A stretch of DNA of 15,258 bases from Candidatus Zipacnadia bacterium (lineage in GTDB: Bacteria > Armatimonadota > UBA5377 > JALGUK01), in the NCBI GenBank assembly GCA_029820875.1, contig JALGUK010000011.1:1-15258 (forward strand). The letters run 5' to 3'. Below the pieces are notes generated by a model, which saw only the letters and a program-made list of their open reading frames with translations, had not been told where the DNA came from and did not search any database. Below, piece after piece: positions 1 to 7,161 of the stretch (position 1 is its first letter; each line of letters starts with the position of its first letter). The translations under genes were made by a program, and so were the position numbers.

Positions 1-605
1 TCCGGGCAATCCGAGTAGTAGGTGTCCAGGCCGGCCTGCGCACGCCTCTTGTGGGTGGAAAGCACCCCGCCCCGGCTCGTCCGGAGCATCCGCCAATACG
101 GCGGGGACGTTATGATGAAATCGAACTGCGGCAGCCCGTCCGACCCGCGCTCAAGGTCGGCGGGCGCGTTCATTCTCCAAAGCTTAGGCTCAGCCACCTG
201 TCGCGCATCGGCGCAAAGAACCTCGCACCGACCGTCCTGCAGGCGCGAACGCGCCTTTTCCGCGTATTTGCGGTTAATCTCGACGCCGACCCCGCGACGC
301 CCGGTCTCCTGACAGGCCACAAGTGTCGCTCCGCTGCCCGCGAACGGATCCAGGACCCATTGCTCTTGCTTGGTGAAGAACCGGATGAACTCTGAAACCA
401 TCTCCTCTGGAAAACGCGCGGGATGTAGCTCGACGTCGCGGTTGCGGTGGTACCGAGGGGAATCGCACACGAACCACGACTTGGTGAACTTGATCCACTC
501 TCTACCGGTGAGATCATTAAGTTCGTTGCGCGGATGCGACTGGGAAGGGGCGTTGTCAGCCCTCCGGGGCATCGGAGTGTTCGCTTCGCGTCTTTGGGCC
601 GTCAT
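1..605 (-). CDS. DNA methyltransferase (N4-cytosine/N6-adenine type), partial at the 3' end
   Basis: The frame from the ATG at 605-603 stays open for 201 codons to the window edge, so the C-terminus is missing. Visible motifs: a conserved-looking N-terminal stretch NELNDLTGREWIKF (residues 27-40), HPARFPEEM (61-69, motif X-like), DPFAGSGAT (86-94, SAM-binding motif I), GVGVEIN (105-111, acidic residue for the SAM ribose), CADAR (131-135) and TSPPYW (166-171, catalytic motif IV of amino-methyltransferases). These identify an exocyclic-amino DNA methyltransferase. The ATG overlaps the ftsK stop as ATGA, and GGAGGAAGG sits directly upstream, so the two are translationally coupled. Motif order is X-I-II-III-IV, although the motif style resembles beta-class enzymes, which usually carry SPPY first. 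Whether it is an orphan or part of a restriction system cannot be told because the downstream gene is outside the window. The target base and site are unknown. Confidence 0.88.
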   Translation of the reverse strand, partial: MTAQRREANTPMPRRADNAPSQSHPRNELNDLTGREWIKFTKSWFVCDSPRYHRNRDVELHPARFPEEMVSEFIRFFTKQEQWVLDPFAGSGATLVACQETGRRGVGVEINRKYAEKARSRLQDGRCEVLCADARQVAEPKLWRMNAPADLERGSDGLPQFDFIITSPPYWRMLRTSRGGVLSTHKRRAQAGLDTYYSDCP

Positions 606-2824
606 CCTTCCTCCACATGGCCGCTTGTCGTTTCAGCCTGTTCGAATTCGTCGTCCGGGCCTATCGTTTCGGGCGCCGGGAGCACGCGCCGGGCCTTGGA
701 ACCCTCATACGGCCCCACAATGTTCATCCGCTCCATGGCGTCAATAAGGCGGCCGGCGCGGGCATAACCGATCTTGAAGCGCCGTTGGAGCATGGACACG
801 GATGCTTCATTGTGAGACCGGACCAGCCGGATGGCTTCCTGGAGCAACTCGTCGTCGAATTCCTCCTGCAGTTCGCCCTTCTCCTCCGCCTCCGGCGGCA
901 GCGGCGGAACGAGGTACTCCGGCTCCTGTTGCTCCCGAATGAACTCCGCCAAGGCCTCCGTCTCCCGCCTGTCCACATAGCAGCCCTGAATCCGGCGTGG
1001 CTTGGTGCCGTCAATCGGCAGGTAGAGCATATCGCCGCGGCCAATCAGCCGCTCGGCGCCGTTACAGTCGAGAATGATACGCGAATCCACCTGGGATGCG
1101 ACTGCAAAAGCAATGCGGGACGGAATGTTGGCCTTGATTGTTCCGGTCACAACATCCTTGGAGGGTCGCTGCGTGGCCACCACCAGGTGAATGCCGGTGG
1201 CGCGCGCCAGTTGAGCGATGCGGCATATCGAGAACTCGAACTCGCTGGGCGATTGCATCATCAGGTCCGCCAGCTCGTCTATGACGATGACAATGTAAGG
1301 CAGCCGCTTGTCCTCGTCAACATCCGAGTTGTACTCCATTATGTTGCGCACGCCGTGGATGGCGAACCTGTCGTAGCGGCGCTCCATTTCCTTAATAGCC
1401 CACCGCAATACGTGTTGAGCCTCCCGGGCCGTCTGCACGACAGGGGCGAGAAGGTGCGGTATGTCGTCGTATGCAGGTAGTTCAACGCGCTTGGGGTCAA
1501 TCATGATGAACCGGACCTCGTTAGGCTTGGCCCGGAACAGGATGCTGCAGATGATTGAGTTCAGGCAGACGCTCTTGCCTGAGTTCGTCGCTCCGGCAAT
1601 CAGCAGGTGAGGCATACGCGCGAGATCGGCCACGACCGGCTCGCCGGCAATGTCTTTCCCGAGGGCAAACGCAAGAAGCGACTGGTTCTTGCGCATTGCC
1701 GGGCTGTCCAGGACGCTCCTTAGGGTCACAAGCGCCGAATTGCGGTTCGGGACCTCAATCCCAACCGCGGACTTGCCGGGAATGGGGGCCTCGACGCGTA
1801 CATCAATGGTCGCAAGGGCCAGGGCGAGGTCGTCCGCGAGGTTTGCGATGCGGCTGACGCGGATGCCCCGGGCCGGCTCGACCTCGTACCGCGTGATAAC
1901 CGGCCCGCACTGGTAATTTGTTACCTTGGCAGTGACACCGAAGCTTTCCAGGGTATCTTCAAGCAGAACAATATTGTCGGTCATTTCCTGCGGGGATGGG
2001 CCCTGTCCATTCTCCGGTTCGAACTGCAGTAAATCCAACGACGGGAGCTGGTAAACCGACTGTTTGTCAAAGAGCATGTACTGGGGTCCCTGAGCGGCCG
2101 GCTCAGGCTCTCGTTCCCCGGTGGGTCGGTCAGGCACCTGCGCGGGGGGATGAGTCTCAAGAGGCTGCTGCAGTACCGCAGGCTCTTGAACAGGCCCTTG
2201 AGCAGCCTCCTGCGCTATCGGGATGCTCTCCTTCCGCCGGCGCTTGATAACATCCGCCTTGTTCGGCTTGCGCCGGCGGCGCCGCGCACCAATGGCCGTC
2301 GCTATGGCGTGCCCCGTGTGGACAAACGAATTTCCAAGCGCGAGCAGAACCTCGCGTCCGCTGACATCGCTCATGACGATGATGGCGCCGGCGATGGCAC
2401 CACCCAGAATAACGAAAAGGCCCGGCTCCCCGAACGTGCGCCTGAGGGCTGCCGCGAGGGCGGCCCCAATCAGTCCCCCCATTGTTGCCCGGATATTCGG
2501 GTCAAACTCCTTGCCAGGTTCCGACTGAAGGTGAATGACTGTCAGGAAAACGAGGAACAGCACCAGCGACCCCAGGACGGTGCGCCGCGCACGGACGTTT
2601 CCCAATTGAGCCAGCAGCACCAGCCCCAACCCAATCAGCACGAGCGAGACCAGATAGGCCCCTGCTCCGACGACTGACTTCAGAAATGTGACGACCGCCG
2701 TGGGAAATGCGCCGGCCGGGCCGACCAGCAGGCTGACCAGAATCAAAATGCCGAGCGTGATTAGCCCGATCCCGCAAATCTCGCGCCGCAACCTGTCATC
2801 CTCGTGCCGTCTCGCCTTGCTCAC
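602..2824 (-). CDS. ftsK: DNA translocase FtsK/SpoIIIE
   Basis: This is a membrane-anchored ATPase that pumps double-stranded DNA through the division septum during chromosome segregation. Numbered from the GTG at 2824: hydrophobic spans at about 16-36, 48-72, 81-99, 114-128 and 136-152; a short basic then Pro/Gln/Glu-rich linker at about 180-280; Walker A GATNSGKS (411-418); Walker B IVIDELADLM (D516, E517); the TGTIKANIPSRIAF block; and a C-terminal gamma winged helix (about 660-714) that in the family reads DNA polarity sites. Walker A has N where the family usually has G (GATGSGKS). The frame is open back to an ATG at 2905, giving 767 aa. That ATG lies about 10 nt from the predicted transcription start, lacks a Shine-Dalgarno site, and its extra 27 residues do not look like FtsK. 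I therefore prefer GTG 2824 (740 aa), although its own ribosome site is weak. Confidence 0.95.
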   Translation of the reverse strand: MSKARRHEDDRLRREICGIGLITLGILILVSLLVGPAGAFPTAVVTFLKSVVGAGAYLVSLVLIGLGLVLLAQLGNVRARRTVLGSLVLFLVFLTVIHLQSEPGKEFDPNIRATMGGLIGAALAAALRRTFGEPGLFVILGGAIAGAIIVMSDVSGREVLLALGNSFVHTGHAIATAIGARRRRRKPNKADVIKRRRKESIPIAQEAAQGPVQEPAVLQQPLETHPPAQVPDRPTGEREPEPAAQGPQYMLFDKQSVYQLPSLDLLQFEPENGQGPSPQEMTDNIVLLEDTLESFGVTAKVTNYQCGPVITRYEVEPARGIRVSRIANLADDLALALATIDVRVEAPIPGKSAVGIEVPNRNSALVTLRSVLDSPAMRKNQSLLAFALGKDIAGEPVVADLARMPHLLIAGATNSGKSVCLNSIICSILFRAKPNEVRFIMIDPKRVELPAYDDIPHLLAPVVQTAREAQHVLRWAIKEMERRYDRFAIHGVRNIMEYNSDVDEDKRLPYIVIVIDELADLMMQSPSEFEFSICRIAQLARATGIHLVVATQRPSKDVVTGTIKANIPSRIAFAVASQVDSRIILDCNGAERLIGRGDMLYLPIDGTKPRRIQGCYVDRRETEALAEFIREQQEPEYLVPPLPPEAEEKGELQEEFDDELLQEAIRLVRSHNEASVSMLQRRFKIGYARAGRLIDAMERMNIVGPYEGSKARRVLPAPETIGPDDEFEQAETTSGHVEEG

Positions 2825-2921
2825 GGAGAGATACCGCCCTGTGGGGCCCGAACCTGCGGTGCGCGTGCTGGATGGGACCCAAATCGCCCTTGGGCCCGCG
2901 CGCATCGGTAACTATAAAGCG

Positions 2922-2950
2922 ATTTTATCACAAAAAGTTAGCCGCGTCAA
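2922..2950 (-). promoter_or_regulatory. Sigma70-type promoter for ftsK
   Basis: On the minus strand TTGACG (2950-2945) is followed by a 17-nt spacer and TAAAAT (2927-2922). Both boxes match the consensus at 5 of 6 positions with ideal spacing. It lies in the short gap after the glycosylase stop at 2974, in a conspicuously A+T-rich patch of an otherwise G+C-rich window. The expected transcription start is near 2915, about 90 nt upstream of the preferred GTG start of ftsK. Confidence 0.7.
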
Positions 2951-2973
2951 CAGCTCCGATGAGGCGGCGGCAC

Positions 2974-3522
2974 CTAACCGGCGCCTTCGAGAATGCCCCT
3001 CAGCCGCTCCATGTCCTTGATAAGCGTTTCCCGCAGGTCTTGCCGGTGCAGAGCGGCCGCAGGGTGGTAAAGGGGGACGTACAGGATACCGCTCTTTTTG
3101 CGCGGTTGTGCGTGGACGCGGGAGATCGAGGCGCGGTCGTCAATGAGGGTCTTCAGCGCCGGGGAGCCGAGCGTGCAAATCACCTTCGGGGATATGGCCG
3201 CAATCTGGCCGATGAGGTAGTCGTTGCACGCGGCGACCTCTTCCGGCTTGGGGGTGCGATTGCCCGGCGGACGGCACTTGACAATGTTGGTAATGAATAC
3301 ATCTTCCCGACTCAGCCCCGCGTGCTCGAGGAGCTCATTGAGGAAGTGGCCCGCCGGTCCAACGAACGGACGCCCGAACCGGTCCTCCTGCTGCCCCGGA
3401 GCCTCGCCGACGAGCATGATGCGGGCATCAGGAGGCCCCTCACCGGGGACAGCATTTGTGCGCCCCTGCGAAAGCGCGCAGCGCGTGCAAACCAATATCT
3501 GTCGGCGGATTTCGTCCAACAT
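2974..3522 (-). CDS. Type 4 uracil-DNA glycosylase (4Fe-4S)
   Basis: The protein removes uracil from DNA, starting base-excision repair of deaminated cytosine. It is 182 aa, a typical length for the UdgA/TTUDGA family common in thermophiles and deep-branching bacteria. The four iron-sulfur cysteines are all present: C12 and C15 (CTRC), C83 (VKCRPPGNR) and C99. The active-site motif GEAPGQQED (39-47) and the second motif HPAAAL (153-158) are intact, as is RPFVGPAG (51-58). The ATG at 3522 is 3 bp after the dapA stop. No good Shine-Dalgarno sequence is visible, so translation probably relies on coupling to dapA. A DNA polymerase-linked uracil-DNA glycosylase annotation (SPO1 N-terminal-like) is the same family. 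Confidence 0.93.
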   Translation of the reverse strand: MLDEIRRQILVCTRCALSQGRTNAVPGEGPPDARIMLVGEAPGQQEDRFGRPFVGPAGHFLNELLEHAGLSREDVFITNIVKCRPPGNRTPKPEEVAACNDYLIGQIAAISPKVICTLGSPALKTLIDDRASISRVHAQPRKKSGILYVPLYHPAAALHRQDLRETLIKDMERLRGILEGAG

Positions 3523-3525
3523 GGA

Positions 3526-4410
3526 CTATATCAGCCCGGACTCCTGCAGCGCGGAGCGAATCGTTTCCGTCTCCTCGGGCGTAGTTTCCACCAGCGGGAG
3601 GCGCACGCCACCCGTTGGGAACCCGATTATCTCCATAGCGCGCTTGAGGCAACACGGATTGACGGACGTGGGCAGGAAGAGCGCATGGAAGACCGGCTGC
3701 AGGCGCAAATGGATTTGCGCGGCCTTGCTCACGTCTCCGGCACGAAACGCTGCTATCATATCCGCCAGAAGTTCCCCTGCAATATGCGAGGCGACGCTGA
3801 TTACCCCATGGCCGCCGATTGCCAGCACCGGCAGAAGCATGCTGTCATCGCCGCTGTACAGGAGAAAGTCGTCGGGAGCCTTGCGACGGATTTGCGCCAT
3901 CTGCTTGAGGTCTCCGCTTGCCTCCTTGACGGCTGCGATATTGTCTATTTCCGCAAGCCTGAGGGTCGTGGCGGCTTCGATGTTGCGGCCCGTGCGACTG
4001 GGGATGTTGTAGATGATGATAGGCAAGTCGGTTGCGGCTGCGACGGCCGCGAAATGCTGGTAAATGCCCTCCTGGGACGGCTTGTTGTAGGAGGGGCACG
4101 TCACCATCACCCCGTCGACGCCTACTTCCTGTGCCGCTCGGGTCAGTTCGATACTTGCGGTGGTGTCATTGCTGCCCGTGTTGGCGATTACGGGGGCGTC
4201 CCCTGCTGCCTGCTTCACCACCTCGAAAAGCTTAAGTTTCTCATCCCTGGTCACCGTCGGCCCTTCGCCGGTTGTCCCGCACACCACAAGCCCCTCGGTG
4301 CGATGCGCCAGCAGCCATTTTGTCAGCTCGGCTGCGCGGTCGTAGTCTACGTTGAGGTCCGAGTCGAAGGGCGTGACCATTGCGGTCAGAAGTGCACCCC
4401 ATTGCGGCAT
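3526..4410 (-). CDS. dapA: 4-hydroxy-tetrahydrodipicolinate synthase
   Basis: This cytoplasmic enzyme condenses pyruvate with aspartate semialdehyde, the committed step of the diaminopimelate/lysine pathway. At 294 aa it has the usual length. Seen in the sequence: GTTGE (45-49, with the catalytic Thr), YNIPSRTG (134-141, Tyr of the proton relay and Arg that binds the substrate carboxylate) and K162 in VKEASGD, the Schiff-base lysine. The dimer-interface motif reads CPSYNKP (105-111) where E. coli has PYYN. The first tyrosine is replaced by Ser107, while Y108, equivalent to catalytic Tyr107, is kept. It lies 66 bp downstream of asd. The 66-bp gap holds only a small 5-bp hairpin (4438-4452). 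The ATG at 4410 has GGAG and GGTGAG upstream. Confidence 0.96.
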   Translation of the reverse strand: MPQWGALLTAMVTPFDSDLNVDYDRAAELTKWLLAHRTEGLVVCGTTGEGPTVTRDEKLKLFEVVKQAAGDAPVIANTGSNDTTASIELTRAAQEVGVDGVMVTCPSYNKPSQEGIYQHFAAVAAATDLPIIIYNIPSRTGRNIEAATTLRLAEIDNIAAVKEASGDLKQMAQIRRKAPDDFLLYSGDDSMLLPVLAIGGHGVISVASHIAGELLADMIAAFRAGDVSKAAQIHLRLQPVFHALFLPTSVNPCCLKRAMEIIGFPTGGVRLPLVETTPEETETIRSALQESGLI

Positions 4411-4476
4411 GAGCTCACCACTCCCGGAAGTTGGATGGGTGGATGTTCCACCATGCTACGCCATCGCCCGGCAGGG

Positions 4477-5538
4477 CTAAATGTATCCGCGCCTGAGCAT
4501 CTCTTCGGCGATTTGGATAGCGTTGAGCGCCGCGCCCTTACGGAGATTGTCGGACACGACCCACAGGTTCAACCCTGCCTCGACGGTCGGATCCTCCCGT
4601 ATCCTGCCCACCAGCACCGCATCCTTGTACCGCTCGTCCTCCACGTGCCTGGCCGTCGGATACACCCGCTCCAATGGGTCATTGCGCGTCATATTCCCTG
4701 ATGGCTCGTCGATGACCACTACGCCGGGAGACTGTGCGGGATTGCGGAGGATTTCCCGTGCTTCATCAGCGGTCAGCTTCTCTCTGGTCTCGATATTGAT
4801 GGACTCCCCGTGCCCCACAAAGACCGGTACCCGCACAGCCGTAGGGGAGATACGCATATCCGGCTCGCCGAAAATCTTGCGCGTCTCCCGAATCATCTTA
4901 AGCTCTTCCTTGGTGTAGGCGTCCTCGGTGAACCTGTCGATATGCGGAATGTAATTGAACGCAATCGGACATGCGAACACGGTCGGATCGTAATCTGCTG
5001 CACCCGACTCAAGCATCTGCTGGGTCTGGCTGAGCAGTTGCTCCTGGGCCCGTTTACCCCACCCGGACACAGATTGATACGTGGAAACCACGATGCGTTC
5101 GATGTGCGCCGCACGATGAAGGGGAGCCAGCGCAACAACCATTTGAATGGTGGAACAATTGGGATTCGCAATGAACCGGTGTTCCGGGCTCACTGCATCC
5201 ATGTTAACCTCTGGTACCACGAGCGGAACGCTCGGGTCCATGCGGAAGTCGGAGCTGTTGTCAATGGCCTTCGCGCCGGCCGCAAGCGCTGCGTCCTTGA
5301 ATTGGACACTGGCCCCCTTGGCCCCCTCCCGGCCGGCGAAGAAGACCAAGTCCAGGCCGTCAAAAGCATCGTCGGAAGTCTCCAGGACGTTGAAGACCTC
5401 GCCGCCGACGGTCTCCTGCCGAGCCGATGTGGCCATCACCCGCGGCGGCCAATTGCATGGGAACTCGCGTTCCCTCAGAATGCTTACGAGCCGGTCGCCT
5501 ACCGGGCCGACTCCAACGATTCCAACGTTCAGCGGCAT
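4477..5538 (-). CDS. asd: Aspartate-semialdehyde dehydrogenase
   Basis: The enzyme reduces aspartyl phosphate to aspartate semialdehyde with NADPH, feeding lysine, diaminopimelate, threonine and methionine synthesis. Numbered from the ATG at 5538 (353 aa): N-terminal Rossmann domain, catalytic C128 in NPNCST, QSVSGWG (155-161), and R236 with active-site H243 in RVPVFVGHGES. The nucleotide-binding loop reads GVGPVG, a GxGxxG, where most bacterial Asd have GATGAVG; it is one residue shorter. An upstream in-frame GTG at 5550 would add four residues, but that GTG is part of the AGGTGG Shine-Dalgarno site (5552-5547) placed 8 nt before the ATG, so the ATG is preferred. It starts just after the dapB stop and is presumably co-translated. 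No aspartokinase gene lies beside it, unlike the Bacillus asd-dapG-dapA cluster. Confidence 0.95.
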   Translation of the reverse strand: MPLNVGIVGVGPVGDRLVSILREREFPCNWPPRVMATSARQETVGGEVFNVLETSDDAFDGLDLVFFAGREGAKGASVQFKDAALAAGAKAIDNSSDFRMDPSVPLVVPEVNMDAVSPEHRFIANPNCSTIQMVVALAPLHRAAHIERIVVSTYQSVSGWGKRAQEQLLSQTQQMLESGAADYDPTVFACPIAFNYIPHIDRFTEDAYTKEELKMIRETRKIFGEPDMRISPTAVRVPVFVGHGESINIETREKLTADEAREILRNPAQSPGVVVIDEPSGNMTRNDPLERVYPTARHVEDERYKDAVLVGRIREDPTVEAGLNLWVVSDNLRKGAALNAIQIAEEMLRRGYI

Positions 5539-5546
5539 CGAATCAA

Positions 5547-5552
5547 CCACCT
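5547..5552 (-). promoter_or_regulatory. Ribosome binding site deciding the asd start
   Basis: AGGTGG on the minus strand lies 8 nt upstream of the asd ATG (5538-5536) and overlaps the dapB stop TAG (5553-5551). The candidate GTG start at 5550-5548 lies inside this site and has no separate Shine-Dalgarno sequence upstream. Confidence 0.6.
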
Positions 5553-6351
5553 AATCAAGTAGCTTGTCAAGTCCGTAAACGAGCCCGTGGACCTCGCCGA
5601 CGCGACGGATTGCCATGATGACCCCCGGCATGAAACACTCGTGATGCGTAGAGTCGTGACGGATGGTCAGGGTCTCGCCCAGACCGCCGAAGATTGCCGC
5701 CTGGTGCGCGATAAGACCCGGCAGGCGCACGCTGTGTATTGTAATCCCGGAGACTTCTCCGCCGCGGACCCCTTCAACCGTCAGCTTTTCCGTCTGCGCC
5801 GGCTCGAACGCATTATCCCCGCCCTCTGCCATCATTTTCGCCGTCTGGATGGCAGTTCCGGACGGGGCGTCCTTCTTCTTTTCATGGTGAAGCTCAATAA
5901 TCTCTGCATGTGAGAAGTACTTCGCCGCGACAGCGGCGCACTTCATCATCACATTGGCGCCCAACGAGAAGTTAGGGGCAATAATCGCACCAACGCCGGC
6001 GTCGCGGGCAAGCTTGTCCACCTCCTTCAGGTCCTCTTCCGACAAACCGGTTGACCCCACAACACAGCGGACTCCCCTGTCCAGTGCACGGCGAATGTTA
6101 CTGAGCACCGCAGCCGGCCCGGCGAAATCCACCATGACGTCGGGCTCTGACTCTGACAACGCCGCCGCGAGGTTATCCTGGACATGAACGCCCAGCGCCG
6201 CGATATTGGCTACAATGCCCGCGTCCTCACCTACATGCACGACGTCAACCGCAGCTACCAGGTCTATGTCCTCCGTCGCTGCAAGAGTCTTTGTCACTTG
6301 CCGGCCCATGCGCCCGCACGCGCCGGTGAGAACCACTCGAATCGAAGCCAT
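5551..6351 (-). CDS. dapB: 4-hydroxy-tetrahydrodipicolinate reductase
   Basis: The enzyme reduces the DapA product to tetrahydrodipicolinate with NAD(P)H. It is 266 aa (E. coli 273). The dinucleotide loop GACGRMG is at 10-16, and D36 at the end of the second strand suggests that NADH is accepted. The family signature ELHHEKKKDAPSGTA is at 153-167, containing H155 and K159, the equivalents of the E. coli catalytic His159 and Lys163. The C-terminus HHECFMPGVIMAIRRV is typical. GGAGGGAGG (6366-6358) stands 6 nt before the ATG, one of the best ribosome sites in the window. The gene sits between the DUF34 gene (27 bp gap) and asd, with its stop directly abutting the asd translation signal. Confidence 0.96.
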   Translation of the reverse strand: MASIRVVLTGACGRMGRQVTKTLAATEDIDLVAAVDVVHVGEDAGIVANIAALGVHVQDNLAAALSESEPDVMVDFAGPAAVLSNIRRALDRGVRCVVGSTGLSEEDLKEVDKLARDAGVGAIIAPNFSLGANVMMKCAAVAAKYFSHAEIIELHHEKKKDAPSGTAIQTAKMMAEGGDNAFEPAQTEKLTVEGVRGGEVSGITIHSVRLPGLIAHQAAIFGGLGETLTIRHDSTHHECFMPGVIMAIRRVGEVHGLVYGLDKLLD

Positions 6352-6378
6352 TGTTCGCCTCCCTCCGCCATGTGCGAC

Positions 6379-7149
6379 TCACAGGTAGCCCCACGGGACC
6401 GGACACTCATGGAAGACCACCCTCAACTCGGGGAAATCATCCGCCAATCGGTGCGCGAACTGTCGGAGCCCGGGATTCTCACTCGTGCCGTGGCTGGTCT
6501 CTATCATGGGCACGCCTGCATCAATCACGTAGCGCATCGCGTAGTCATCGGTCTCGCCGGCTATCAGGACATCGGGAGCGTGCTCCAGTAGAGACTCGAT
6601 GAAGGACACGTTGATACTAAGCCCCAAACCGCCCCACGGGAGCCCGACCCGTTGAACCGGTGTGGATGGCTCGCCCACAACGCGAACCAGCGGCAGCCCG
6701 GTGCACCGCTTGACCTGAGCCGCCAGCTCGCCGAGCGTAGTCGAAGGGATGTCGTAGATGCGAATGTAACCGTCAGCAATTGCGGCTTCCGGAAGCTTGA
6801 GGAGCTCTGCGAATGCATCCAGCACGCAGAAACGGTCCAGCATCCCGTGGGCGCGAATGACGGTGATTCCGTGGGTGCTGAGCGCCTCGATTCTACGGCG
6901 ATTAACGCTCCAGGTGAGGGAATCCTGCAGTTTCGTGTTGCCGAAGTCATAGGGAAAGAAGAGATCCTCGTGCGCGATGATGAGGTTGCAGCCCTCATCC
7001 GCCGCGTGCTTAATCGCCTCAAGGGTCGCCATAAAACAGACAAGCACTCCCGAGACCTCCACGTGCGGGTCGCCGAAGCGAAAACCCTCCTCGTAGCCGC
7101 GCCCCGGCGAGAGGGATTCGATGTATTCCTCTATTTGTGTCGCGAGCAT
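6379..7149 (-). CDS. DUF34/NIF3-family dinuclear metal protein
   Basis: The 256-aa protein fits the NIF3/YbgI/YqfO (DUF34, COG0327) family, which forms toroidal hexamers with two metals per subunit and whose cellular role is unsettled. Family features seen: GDPHVEVSGVLVC (26-38), the IIAHED motif (57-62), D105, and a C-terminal H220-x3-E224 (SHGTSEN) matching E. coli YbgI His215/Glu219. Where YbgI has the His63-His64 pair this protein has H60-E61, so one imidazole ligand is replaced by a carboxylate. There is no inserted PII-like domain as in YqfO. It lies between the M16 peptidase (12 bp gap) and dapB. GGAGG stands 7 nt before the ATG and overlaps the upstream stop. Many homologues are annotated as GTP cyclohydrolase 1 type 2, which I would not adopt. 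Confidence 0.8.
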   Translation of the reverse strand: MLATQIEEYIESLSPGRGYEEGFRFGDPHVEVSGVLVCFMATLEAIKHAADEGCNLIIAHEDLFFPYDFGNTKLQDSLTWSVNRRRIEALSTHGITVIRAHGMLDRFCVLDAFAELLKLPEAAIADGYIRIYDIPSTTLGELAAQVKRCTGLPLVRVVGEPSTPVQRVGLPWGGLGLSINVSFIESLLEHAPDVLIAGETDDYAMRYVIDAGVPMIETSHGTSENPGLRQFAHRLADDFPELRVVFHECPVPWGYL

Positions 7150-7161
7150 CTGTGGCCCTCC

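Noticed and set aside
170..517. Short closed minus-strand frames at the left end
   Set aside because: They are out-of-frame shadows. The frame starting at 605 carries methyltransferase motifs and remains open to the edge.
4438..4452. GGTGG/CCACC hairpin in the asd-dapA gap as a terminator
   Set aside because: The stem is only 5 bp, no T tract follows on the minus strand, and dapA follows closely, so termination is unlikely.
2872..4701. A 609-codon open frame on the plus strand opposite ftsK 5' end, the glycosylase, dapA and asd
   Set aside because: It runs antisense across several well-identified genes, its translation is rich in Arg/His/Gly and resembles no family, and long antisense frames are expected at high G+C.
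5539..5550. GTG at 5550 as the asd start
   Set aside because: It lies within the AGGTGG ribosome site of the following ATG and has no upstream site of its own.
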